From: Corydoras sp. C115
Lineage: Eukaryota > Chordata > Actinopteri > Siluriformes > Callichthyidae
DNA length: 64,000 bases
NCBI GenBank assembly: GCA_019802505.1
Contig: JAFMOC010000044.1
Span: 822,001 to 886,000, forward strand
Reading direction: 5' to 3'
Shown: piece by piece, positions 45,901 through 56,463 of the stretch
Position numbering within the stretch: the stretch's first letter is position 1
Layout: every line of letters begins with the position of its first letter
The notes under the pieces: model-generated
The model's input: only the letters and a program-made list of their open reading frames with translations
What the model was told of the DNA's origin: nothing
Database searches by the model: none
Position numbers and translations under genes: made by a program

Positions 45901-48354
45901 TCTATAGAATTTAGACCTGACCTCATTGTTAGTAATTTCCGAACTCTTCAGTGTTTTGTTTGCAACCCTTTCTGGGTGCTAAGTGATCTTTAAGGAAGAC
46001 CCAGCACTCTGACATTATGCATACAGACATATTTAGACCTTCATCATGTATGGACTGTGTTCTTTTATTTTTTTCTTTTCTTTTTATTTCTGTGAATGGC
46101 ACAATGATGTACCATTTGTCTGCAGAAAGTTCTCCACAATGGACTATTTCTTATTTAGGATAGTTCTAACTTTTTCTATTTTTGTGTCAACATTAGGGTC
46201 CTCCTGGGTCAACTATCTTACTATCCAAAACTTTGTGTTTTGCAAGTCAGCTTGACTTGATAGAGTTTTATGCACTTCATTTTGTTCTTATAGTATTTTT
46301 TTACACTTCCTTCTACATTAGTTACATATAGTGACACTGCACACAGTGGACACAAGGACATCTCCATAAAATCTGTGTAGATGGACTTTTACAATTTATT
46401 TCACATTTGTAAACATTTTTTTTATTTAGTTAATGTTCTAATTTTCTATATTTCTCTAAAAATAACTTAATCGTTAATCGTTAATCGTTAAATAAATAAC
46501 TTACAAATAAAGCATCACTTGATTAAATTGCAAATAGATGAGTAGGTTTAATAAATATCTAAGTTGATATATGCATTTTCTTTTTTGCTGTTTTAGGTCC
46601 TTTTTTTATTTTTCAAAACTGGAGGGAGTAAATTAAAGGGGGAGGATGTATCTGCATCTGAGGCAGAGATAAAGGAGAAAGTCTCCAAACTGAACCAGGT
46701 ACAGTGTTTCAAACTACAATTGTATTTGTTTAAAAGAAACTTTACATTTTTATTTGCTCTATATATTTTCTCCAGTGTGACATTAAATGGTTATGTTTGC
46801 TATACTGACAGGTCCTGCTAAAGAATAAATTAACATACTTAGGAGGTGTCTCAGTCACTATGATCGATTATCTTATATGGCCGTGGTTTGAGAGATTGGA
46901 GGCCTGGAACCTCAAACAGTAAGTTAAACTTCATTTAGACTTTTAGTCTTACCTTAAAATACAACAATGAAAAATGTAAGACATTGAATCGGTTTTATTA
47001 AGAATAATACATTTCCTTAAATTAAAAAAATAAAGGTAATAAAAAAGTCATTATAAATACAGGTTTGTGGGATTTGAGGTTGCCTTTACCAATCTGAAGG
47101 TTGTGGGTTCAAATTCCAGGTCCCCTGAAGTTACTAATGTGGGTCCTTGAGCAAGCCCCTTAACCCTCATTGTTCCAGGGATGTTGTATCAACCCTGTGT
47201 TCTGACCCCAACCAAATTTAAAAGACGCTTTGGATAAAAGCGTCTGCTAAATGATCAAATGTAAATAATAAATCATAAACTGCCCAGCGATGGATTGGTG
47301 CCCTGTCCTGGGTCTATCTGCCCAGCGCCTGAGACGTTCTCCCCTGGATGGACATGGGGAACCTCACTGCGACCCTAATGGAGGATAAAGCGGAAGATAA
47401 TGAATGAATGAATGAAAATCTCATAAACTATTTCATTTTTGCTGAATGTATTTTGTTAAAATAAGATAAAACTAAATTTCCAATTGAAAAAAAATATTGA
47501 CTATGTTAAATATTTAGGTAATGGTAACACAGGCATTAGGATGTAGCATAAGGATTTAGGTCAACAAAAAAGAATGTCTTAACTCTCATAGTTCGAGGGA
47601 TATCATCTATCATGACTGACCCCTAACCCTGTGTTCTGACCCCAATCAAGCTTTGGATAAAAGTGACCTAAATAACCTATTGTAATGTAAATACAGTAAA
47701 TTGTGATCATATATTAATTCCATGTAGAGCAACTGTTTTGCTAGTTGAATTTGAATATCTAAAATTAAACTACTTTAACAATGAAACCCAGACTGGTTCT
47801 CTCACCAAGCTTCATAAATCTGTTACAGAATCGCTAACATTCAAGGTAAATTGAATGTTCTAAATTGCCCCATATAGCGTTTGTGTGTGTCTGTGTGAAT
47901 AAGTGTGCCCAACGATAGATTGGCAATCTGCACAGCACCTGAAACGTTCTCCCTTGGATGGGCATGGGGAACACTAGTAGAAGGTTAAATTGAAGATAAT
48001 GATAAATAAAAATTAATAAAACTTGGAATTTAGTCAGCGTTGGTTATATTCATACACAAGACCAATGTAAAATTTATAATGATTACAAGTTTAGTAACAT
48101 GACTATATATTATTTTAAAAATATATATAACAGCATTAAATTTTGCATTTAGCTTTGTTTGTAGGATACACGTGTGCAAATAAACACTTTTCTCTTTTCT
48201 AAGTTGTCTGGATGGACTTCAGGCACTAAACAACTGGATTCTGCTCATGCAAAAGGATCCAGCTGTGAAAGCAACAATGCACGATGTGGATAATCATAGA
48301 GGCTTCATTACCGCCTACATGACTGGAAAACCTAATTATGACTATGGTCTATGA
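42940..48354 (+). CDS. gsto1: Glutathione S-transferase omega, first tandem copy
   Basis: Cytosolic omega-class GST; the family has thioltransferase, dehydroascorbate reductase and methylarsonate reductase activity. Coding exons are 42940-42970, 44289-44397, 44511-44733, 46597-46698, 46812-46918 and 48204-48354, giving 240 residues (human GSTO1 has 241). A non-coding exon ends at 42770. The thioredoxin-like N-domain carries catalytic C31 in RFCPYAQR, followed by NPLGTVPTLE and the glutathione-site CESTITCEFLDEAYP. The helical C-domain includes DYLIWPWFER and ends PNYDYGL. The second gsto gene has identical phases. The protein does not resolve GSTO1 from GSTO2; the two copies look closer to each other than the mammalian pair, so a fish-specific duplication is possible. 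Confidence 0.96.
43005..43580. mobile_element. Tc1-type MITE in gsto intron
   Basis: The termini CAGTACAAGTCATAAGTTTG and, inverted, CAGTATAAGACAAAAGTTTG are flanked by TA (43003-43004 and 43581-43582). At 576 bp it has no transposase frame. Interior pieces resemble degraded segments near 28700 and 53200. Confidence 0.85.
45012..45357 (+). mobile_element. V-SINE copy 24, with target duplication
   Basis: Full-length young copy flanked by AAAGTTATGTG on both sides, in the fourth coding intron of the first gsto gene. Confidence 0.97.
45612..45843 (+). mobile_element. L2-like LINE 3' end
   Basis: AGGAGCTAATTCTCACTCCG through CTGTTGTAGG, a G run (45709-45722) and TGGATAAAAGCGTCTGCTAA. It matches 56850-57153. 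Confidence 0.8.
45850..46590. other. gsto intron, AT-rich
   Basis: No exon or classified repeat is seen. Confidence 0.5.
47065..47272 (+). mobile_element. SINE family B with LINE-like tail
   Basis: B-box-like GGGTTCAAATTCC, then GGGTCCTTGAGCAAGCCCCT, and the tail CTTTGGATAAAAGCGTCTGC as in the L2-like LINE. Confidence 0.8.
47281..47416 (+). mobile_element. V-SINE copy 25, 5' truncated
   Basis: Only the last 130 bp are present, from TGCCCAGCGATGG to (GAAT)n, with short flanking repeats TCATAAACT. Confidence 0.92.
47515..47700 (+). mobile_element. SINE family B, degraded
   Basis: CTTAACTCTCATAGTTCGAGG, GTGTTCTGACCCCAATCAAG and TTTGGATAAAAGTGAC align with 47155-47240. Confidence 0.65.
47842..48002 (+). 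mobile_element. V-SINE copy 26, degraded 3' half
   Basis: AAATTGCCCCATATAG through GGTTAAATTGAAGATAATGA with many changes. It lies in the last gsto intron. Confidence 0.8.
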
Positions 48355-48426
48355 ACCTGTCCCTCCTTTATAGATCATCCCCTTGTTGTGTAAGAACTAA
48401 TATCTAATGTGGGTTTGTAACAGGCG

Positions 48427-48450
48427 CACTTTTAATTTAAATTAAAAGTG
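48427..48450. repeat. Perfect 24-bp palindrome in gsto 3' UTR
   Basis: CACTTTTAATTT is followed directly by its reverse complement, 73 bp after the stop codon. It could form an RNA hairpin, but AT-rich palindromes also arise by chance. Confidence 0.7.
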
Positions 48451-48545
48451 AGGGATGTTTAGGTTTAAAGCAGGAAAATTCGTATAATAGCTTTGCTGCT
48501 TAGACTTGAAAAATAATTGTGACATATTTATATGCAAACAGCTTG

Positions 48546-48551
48546 ATTAAA
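48546..48551 (+). terminator. Poly(A) signal variant, first gsto gene
   Basis: ATTAAA in AGCTTGATTAAAAT, a block conserved in the second gsto gene at 59250, which supports function. Confidence 0.55.
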
Positions 48552-48555
48552 ATGT

Positions 48556-49500
48556 GTACTTTGCTGCAAATGTGTTTCTTGAATTGTGAATTTATGTGCC
48601 ACGTGTCATCAAGACTAACATCCTGCATGTTAGCCCCCCTCTTCCCACTCCTCAGTGCTTATTGCACATGTCTAAAGGCAGGCTGTTATTGGACACTTAC
48701 TATACACTTGCATAGAACACTTAACATTTTCCATCTGTGCCAGATGCTGGAGCAGGGAGAACATAGCACTCAGTAACATGTACAACTCTTAGCACGGTCG
48801 GCACAGGATCTCAGAGACCTGCTCAGTAGGGGCAACCTCTCTCTGTTTCCTTCCTTTTTTATTCATTCCTAATAGGGTGCACAATGATAAGAGATTAATG
48901 TGTCCTGTGTTTACATGTTTCATGAAGTTGGCTTCAGTTATCATATTCCCTTTGGTTCCTTTTAATTTTGTGTAGTTATTTTTATTCATATTGACCTTCC
49001 TTTGTTTTTTGTTAAACTTTTTACTTTCCCCTTGAGTCTGTTTTCTTTGTTCTCACTCCTATCCACATTTATTATTTTTCACTTTCCCTACCTTTGGATT
49101 TTTAATTTGGTGTACTCTAATCCATTTGTTCACCCTTCCCTTTGGAGTTCAAACCATAAACGTAAGTATACGTTTTTCTATTTGTAAAATGTCATGATTT
49201 TAAAGCAGATAAGGTTGGGGGTAAAACTAAAACCAGTGTAGTCAGTGTTGTGCAATCTTTAAACCTTTTGTTAACCTTTTGTAAGGGTGCGTCCTAAATC
49301 AAATACTAACTTCAATGGCTTCATAATTTCAAAAATAGAAGTAAAAGCTAATCTCAATTTTGACCAGTTTTTTTTTGTCAATAAAAATGTAATAACATAT
49401 TTAATATTTTGCACTTGCAGCTTAAGTTTTTTTTAAAAAACATGCTTATAAGTTAACAGGGCATGATGCCGCCCAGACATTCTTGAATATATAAATGGCC
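48556..49500. other. Intergenic between the two gsto genes
   Basis: No gene or clear repeat; T-rich stretches occur around 48990-49100. Confidence 0.5.
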
Positions 49501-49502
49501 TT

Positions 49503-49798
49503 GGGGCAGCAAGGGGGCATAGTACTTAGCACGTCAGCCTTTCAGCACAGGTTTAAATTCTGATCTGGGTGGACTTTACATGTTCTTGTGTCTGCGTGGA
49601 TTTTCTCAAGGTTGAAGGATGAAGGGTGAATTGGCTGCTCTAAATTGCCCCATCTAAAAGCGGTGTGCTCAGCAATGTACAGTATTAGTGCTCTGTCCTG
49701 GGTGCATCTGCCCAGTGCCTAAATCATTCTCCCCTGGATAGACAGAACCCCAACCCACGTGACCGGAACACAGGATTAAGCGGAATATAATGAGATGA
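49503..49798 (+). mobile_element. V-SINE copy 27, old
   Basis: Strongly diverged sense copy from GGGGCAGCAAGGGGGCATAG to CGGAATATAATGAG. Confidence 0.8.
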
Positions 49799-49883
49799 GA
49801 ATAAAGGTAAATTTATAAAAAATAAAATTACAATATTTTTTTCATTAAACACAAAGGCCTAACTGCGCATTTTCATTAAATAA

Positions 49884-50153
49884 TCATCTTTCACATATCC
49901 TACTAGAGTTGCGGTGGGGGGGGGGAATTCCCATCCAGGGAAGAACCTTTCAGGTGCTGGGCAGATAAACCCAGGACAGGGCACCAATCCATCATTGGGC
50001 ACACACACACACAAACTCTATAAAGAGGCAAATTAGAGCAGACAATTCGTGTTTTTGAACTGTGGGAGGAATCTAGACAATCCGGGGTAAGCCCAAACAG
50101 ACCCGGAGAGAACATTGAGACTCAGACTTCACCACTACACCACTGTGCTGCCC
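49884..50153 (-). mobile_element. V-SINE copy 28, old
   Basis: Diverged antisense copy with a G run near 49917-49925. The head ends CACTGTGCTGCC. Confidence 0.8.
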
Positions 50154-50239
50154 ATTAATTAGCATATACTTAAAGAAAGGGAGAAAAAAAGAGATTCTTT
50201 ATTAAAACTTCTCTTTTTTTAAGTATAATATTTAAATCA

Positions 50240-50557
50240 GGCAGCTCGGTGGCTTAGTGGTTAACACGTTCGAATCCCAATCTGGGTGGAGGTTCCATGT
50301 TCTCCCCGTGTCCTCCGGGTTCTCCGGTTTCCTCCCACAGTCCAAAAACATGGATCAAGGTCAATTGACTTCTCCAAATTTCCCCATATAGAGTGTGTAT
50401 GTGTAAGTGAGTGTGTGCCCAGCGATGGATTGACGCCCTGTCCTGGGTGTATCTGCCCAGCGCCCGAGACGTTCTCCCCTAGTTGGGCATGGGGAACCCC
50501 CCCCCCCCCCCCACGACCCTAATATAGGATAAAGCAGAAGATAATGGACGGATGGAT
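50240..50557 (+). mobile_element. V-SINE copy 29, GGAT-tailed
   Basis: Head to GGACGGATGGATA tail with a small internal head deletion and a long C run (50498-50512). Confidence 0.92.
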
Positions 50558-50568
50558 ATTTGAATCAG

Positions 50569-50917
50569 GCGGCACAGTGGCTTAGTGGTTAGCACGTTCG
50601 TCTCTCAGCGCTAGGGATTTCCGATTCGAATCCCAATCTGGGTGGAGGTTCCATGTTCTCCTCATGTCCGCGTGGGTTTCCTCCAGGTTCTCCGGTTTCC
50701 TCCCACAGTCCAAAAACATGGATCAAGGTCAATTGAGTTCTCCAAATTGCCCCATATAGAGTGTGTCTGTGTGAGTGAGTGTGTGCCCAGCGATAGATTG
50801 GCACCCTGTCCTGGGTCTATCTGCCCAGTGCCCGAGACGTTCTCCCCTAGATGGGCATGGGGAACCCCCCCGCGACCCTAATAGAGGATAAAGCGGAAGA
50901 TAATGGATGGATGGATA
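50569..50917 (+). mobile_element. V-SINE copy 30, GGAT-tailed
   Basis: Full-length copy 12 bp after copy 29 in the same orientation. TTTGAATCAGGC precedes it and a near match, TTTAAATCAGGC, precedes copy 29. Confidence 0.94.
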
Positions 50918-50919
50918 TA

Positions 50920-51020
50920 TTTAGACATTTATCAGATGATTTATCCAAAGTGACTTACAAATAAGAGAATACCACAAGTCCACAAAAGAAACATTATAGC
51001 TACACTATAGAATTATCATA
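50920..51020 (-). mobile_element. L2-like LINE 3' end fragment
   Basis: On the minus strand ATTCTATAGTGTAGCTATAATG leads to GTAAGTCACTTTGGATAAAT. It lies between V-SINE pieces. Confidence 0.7.
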
Positions 51021-51077
51021 CCCCCCCCCCCCCCAATCCTACTAGAAGATAAAGCAGAAGATAATGGATGGATGGAT
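51021..51077 (+). mobile_element. V-SINE tail fragment
   Basis: C run, then CCTACTAGAAGATAAAGCAGAAG and the GGAT tail. It ends TGGATATTTGAATCA as in copy 29. Confidence 0.8.
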
Positions 51078-51203
51078 ATTTGAATCATGTTTTGGTTAAT
51101 GTGCACAATGTTTATGTAGCTATAATACTCAGGTGTTTACATACTTATGGTTACACATCAGGAATATGTTTAGATACAGAACACAGAAAAGACTTTGTCA
51201 TTC

Positions 51204-51213
51204 TGACTTTGCA
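51204..51213 (+). promoter_or_regulatory. ARE-like site, second gsto gene
   Basis: TGACTTTGCA, in the same flanking context as in the first gsto promoter. It lies 77 bp upstream of the TATA box. Confidence 0.5.
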
Positions 51214-51280
51214 AAAAAAACGAGTTGGCTTGTGCTGAGGGAACGTTACGGTTTGGGACACACCCCGTCTCGGTTCAGTC

Positions 51281-51287
51281 TATAAAA
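51281..51287 (+). promoter_or_regulatory. TATA box, second gsto gene
   Basis: TATAAAA, followed by a non-coding exon ending CACTCCGAG at 51382 with donor GTGAGT, parallel to the first gene. Confidence 0.65.
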
Positions 51288-51552
51288 GAAGGCGAGCAGA
51301 AACAACAGTGTTCCGAACGCTTCCCGCTTGTTCCTTCATTCTTATTTAATCTGATAATCCGCCATTGCACTTCCACTCCGAGGTGAGTTCCACTGTCCGA
51401 AACGGATTATTTATACTGTTTCATGATAAGTTCAGTGACTTTGCATGAATAACATAACATTCGCAGGACGGTCTTCCTTAAACCCACCCGTTTTAAACAC
51501 AGTTTTAAATACTTTTTATTTTTCAACGTTTGTGCAGATCCCCGCCGTCACT

Positions 51553-54500
51553 ATGACGTCACCTCAGACATGCTGTAAGAAAGGTAAGAACATTCTGCAG
51601 GAAGTAACGAGTCAGCTGCTAAATTAATAACATGCATTATCTTCTGCTTTATCCTCTATTAGGTTCCCCATGCCCATCCAGGGGAGAACGTCTCGGGCGC
51701 TGGGCAGATACACCCAGGACAGGGCACCAATCCATCGCTGGGCACACACTCACTCACACAGACACACTCTATATGGGGCAATTTGGCGAAGTCAATTGAC
51801 CTTGATCCATGTTTTTGGACTGTGGGAGGAAACCGGAGAACCCGGAGGAAACCCACGCGGACACGGGGAGAACATGGAAACTCCACCCACCGCGAATCCC
51901 TAGCGCTGAGAGGCGAACGTGCTAAGCACTAAGCCACGTGCTGCCTAGTTAAGAATTATTCATTCATTCATTCATTTCATCTCCCGCTTTATCCTCTATT
52001 AGGGTCGCGGTGGGATTCCCCATGCCCATCCAGGGGAGAACGTCTCGGGCGCTGGGCAGATAGACCCAGGACAGGGCGCCAATCCATCGTTGGGCACACA
52101 CTCACTCACACAGACACACTCTATATGGGGCAATTTTTGAGAATTCAATTGACTTGATCCATGTTTTTGGACTGTGGGAGGAAACCGGAGAACCTGGAGG
52201 AAACCCACGCAGACACGGGGAGAACATGGAAACTCCACCCAGATGGGGATTCGAACCGGGAATCCCTAGCACTGAGAGGCGAACGTGCTAACCACTAAGC
52301 CACCGTGCTGCCTAGTTAAGAATTAAATAAATAATAACATTACAAAAGGTTCAAAAGTTTGCTTAATTACATCCAGCTGTTATCCTCCCCTTAATCCTCT
52401 ATTAGGGTCAGGGGTTGGGGTTCCCCATGCCCATCCAGGGGAGAACGTTTCGGGCGCTGGCAGATACACCCAGGACAGGACACCAATTTATCACTGGGCA
52501 CACACTCACTCACACAAAAACCCACACAAACACTATATGGAGCAATTTAGAGCATTCAATTAACCTTGATCCATGTTTTTGGACTGTGGGAGGAAACCGG
52601 AGAACCCGGAGGAAACCTACGCAGACACGGGGAGAACATGGAAACTCCATCCAGATCCAGATTGGTATTTGAACCCGGGAATCCCCAGTGCTGAGAGTGC
52701 TGACCACTTAGCCACCGTATTTATAAGTTTTCATATTTATTTTTTGAAAAATGAGAAAAATCTTAATTTTAAGAAAATATGACATCATTCAGGCGGCACG
52801 GTGGCTTAGTGGTTAGCACGTTGGTCAAAGAGGAAAGTTTGCCCTTTTTAAATGAACTGGCATATATGGGTTGTGTAATAATAGTAATAATAATAAACAA
52901 TAAGGGTGGTACGGTGGATTAGTGGTTAGCACGTTCGCCTCTCAGCGCTAGGGATTCCCGGTTCGAATCCCAATCTGGGTGGAGTTTCCATGTTCTCCCC
53001 ATGTCCGTGTGGGTTTCCTCCGGGTTCTCCGGTTTCCTCCCACAGACCAAAAACATGAATCAAGTCAATTGAATTCTCCAAATTGCCCCATATAGAGTGT
53101 GTTTGTGTGAATGAGTGTGTGCCCAGCAATAGATTGGCACCCCTGGATGGGGGGGGGAAACCCCCACGACCCCAGTGATGATCAGGACCCCTGTTCTTTT
53201 ACTCTGTTCTCCACTCGTACCAGCACAGCACACACTAAATATCACCACCATGTCAGTATCACTGCAGTAACTACAATCATCCACCACCCTAATAAAACTT
53301 CCTCTGTTGTGGTACTGATCAAAGGAGAACATAATGAGCGGGCTAACAAAGTATGAAAAAAAAACAGATGGAGTACAGAATGTAAATGTTTTGTTCAACA
53401 CACAAACACACTATATGGGGCAATTTAGAGCATTCAATTTACCATAAGTCCATGTTTTTGGATCATGGGAGAAAACCAGAGAACCGAGAGGAAACCCACG
53501 TGGACACGGGGAGAACATGGAAACTCCAAACAGATTGGGATTCAAACCGCTGAGAGGCGAACATGCTAACCACTAAGCCATTTTTTAAAAAAATTTGTTT
53601 GATTTTTTTGTTTTCATAGGAGGTAATGCACCTGACCCAGTGCCCAAGGGCAAAATAAGAATCTACAGCATGAGATTCTGCCCTTTTGCCCAGAGAACTC
53701 GACTGGTACTTATTGCAAAGAACATTGAGTAAGTCTACATGATTAATTATAAAATACTTATAAGCTCACTGGCCAGTTTATTAGCTGTATGCCCTTGTTT
53801 AGCAGATTGAATTGATCTCATCTCTTCCACAAGAACTGGCCATGAACAGAAAAAAAGTAAAATAAAAAAGCCATATTGGATAATGATCAGGTTTGATAAT
53901 TCTATAGTGTTGCTATAGTGTTTATTTTGTGGACTTGTGGTGTTCTCTTTTTTGTAAGTCACTTTGGATAAATCTATCGCTGGGCACACACTCACTCACT
54001 CAAGCACACTCTATGGGGCAATTTGGAGAATTCAACTGACTTGATCCATGTTTTTGGACTGTGGGAGGAAACCGGAGAACCCGGAGGAAACCCATGCGGA
54101 CATGGGGAGACCATGGAAACTTCACCCAGATGGGGATTCGAACCAGGAATCCCTAGCGCTGAGAGGAGAACGTGCTAACCACTAAGCCACCGTGCCGCCA
54201 TGACTAAATATATTCATTCATTCATTCATTATCTCCCGCTTTATCCTCTATTAGGGTCGCGGTGGGGTTCCCCATTCCCATCCAGGGGAGAACATCTCAG
54301 GCGCTGGGCAGATACACCCAGGACAGGGCACCAATCCATCGCTGGGCACACACTCACTCACACACACACACTCTATATGGGGCAATTTGGAGAATTCAAT
54401 TGACTTGATCCATGTTTTTGGACTGTGGGAGGAAACCGGAGAACCCGGAGGAAACCCACGCGGACACGGGGAGAACATGGAAACTTCACCCAGATTGGGA

Positions 54501-56432
54501 TTCGAACCGGGAATCTCTAGCACTGAGAGGAGAACGTGCTAACCACTAAGCCACCGTGCCGCCGTGACTAAATATAATGTAATGTAAATCTAATAAAGTG
54601 TCTGGGGAGTGATTTTTGCATTTACACTGATTAGATTTGATGAATTGGACACTTGCAGCTGAAAAAAAATTTTTTGTCGCCGTTTGTGTTCTGACTGTAG
54701 GCACGAAACTGTCAACATACATCTGAAAGAAAAACCTGAGTGGTTCTTAGAGAAGAACCCTCTTGGATTGGTGCCAATGCTTGAGACCTCTGGTGGTGAA
54801 GTGATCTGTGAATCCCCCATCACTTGTGAATATTTGGATGAGGCGTATCCTGGGAAAAAGCTGTTTCCCTCTGACCCCTTGGCAAAGGCACAACAGAAAA
54901 TGCTGCTGGAGGATTTTTCGAAGGTAGAAAAAACTGATACCGGTTCACACAATCGTTCTATTAATGTCTTATTGTTACTAGGATACACATTTAAGCATTT
55001 TAAAATAGATATGTGCAAATGTAAATACATCACATAGAAAAAAATAAAGGTTAATCGTAAAAAATTGCTTTATGGTAAAATATTAAAACCATATTTCATG
55101 TCTCTCTGAAGATCTAAAAAGTTATTAAGTATTAACTAATTGTGTAAAATACAGTAATCTGGCCGCATTAAATCACATAAAAATGTTGTAATACAGATAC
55201 TGATCTTTACAACTTTCATTTGTGCTTCTATAAAAATATTTTGTATTTCCAATTAATTTTTAATCATCTTCCACTTAAACCTCTACTAGGATACGTGGGG
55301 GGTTCCCCATGTGACTTATGTTTAATAATCATTATTTTAATATTTATTAATAATAATTCATTTATTCATTCATTATGTTCCGCTTTTATCCTATATTAGG
55401 GTCGCGAGGGGGTTCCCCATGCCCATCCAGGGGAGAACGTCTCGGGCGCTGGGCATATACACCCAGAACAGGGCGCCAATCTATGACTGGGCACTCACTC
55501 AAACAAACACACTCTATATGGGGCAATTTGGAGAATTCAATTGACTTTATCCATGTTTTTGGACTGTGGGAGAAACCAGAGAACCCGGAGGAATCCCACG
55601 CGGACACGGTGGGGGGGGGGGACATGGAAACTCCACCCAGTTTGGGATTCGAACTGGGAATCCCTAGCGCTGAGAGGAGAACATGCTAACCACTAAGCCA
55701 CCATGCCGCAATTAATTTTTATTCATTCATTATCTCCCGCTTTATCCTCTATTAGGGTCGCGGTGGGGTTCTCCATGCCCATCCAGGGGAGAACATCTCA
55801 GGCGCTGGGCAGATACACCCAGGACAGGGCACCAATCTATTGCTGGACACACACTCACTCACACAGACACACTCTATATGGGGCAATTTTGAGAATTCAA
55901 TTGACTTGATCCATGTTTTTGGACTGTGGGAGGAAACTGGAGAACCCGGAGGAAACCCACGCGGACACGGGGAGAACATGGAAAGTCCACCCAGATGGGG
56001 ATTCGAACCGGGAATCCCTAGCGCTGAGAGGCGAACGTGCTAACAACTAAGCCACCGTGCCGTCCTTAATTTTTATTATTAATGAAAATGAGAACCAGGA
56101 TTAGAACCTAGGTGAATCTGCAGCCGTAGAAAAGAAAGCCAAAACAGGAAGTAGCTAGGAAGGAGAAGTAACCCTGACATGTGATGTACACTCACTTTAA
56201 CCAGTTTGTAATTGTTTATTGCTGTTTTAGATCATTCCTTTATTTTATAAAATTGCTGGAGGCAAATTGAAAGGGGAGGATGTATCTACACCTGGGGCAG
56301 AGATGAAGGAGAAGCTCTCCAAACTGAACCAGGTACAGTATAAGATTTTAATTACAATCACATTACTCCATTCTAAAGTCCTTGCACTGGATACCGTTCA
56401 GTTACACTTCAAGGTGTTGTTACTGGTCAATA

Positions 56433-56463
<31 letters not shown>

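Larger units (their letters stand above)
53855..54590 (+). mobile_element. L2-like LINE 3' end split by two SINEs
   Basis: ATGATCAGGTTTGATAATTC to AGTCACTTTGGATAAA, then two SINEs, then TGACTAAATATAATGTAATG. The target words TGACTAAATATA flank copy 38. Confidence 0.8.
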
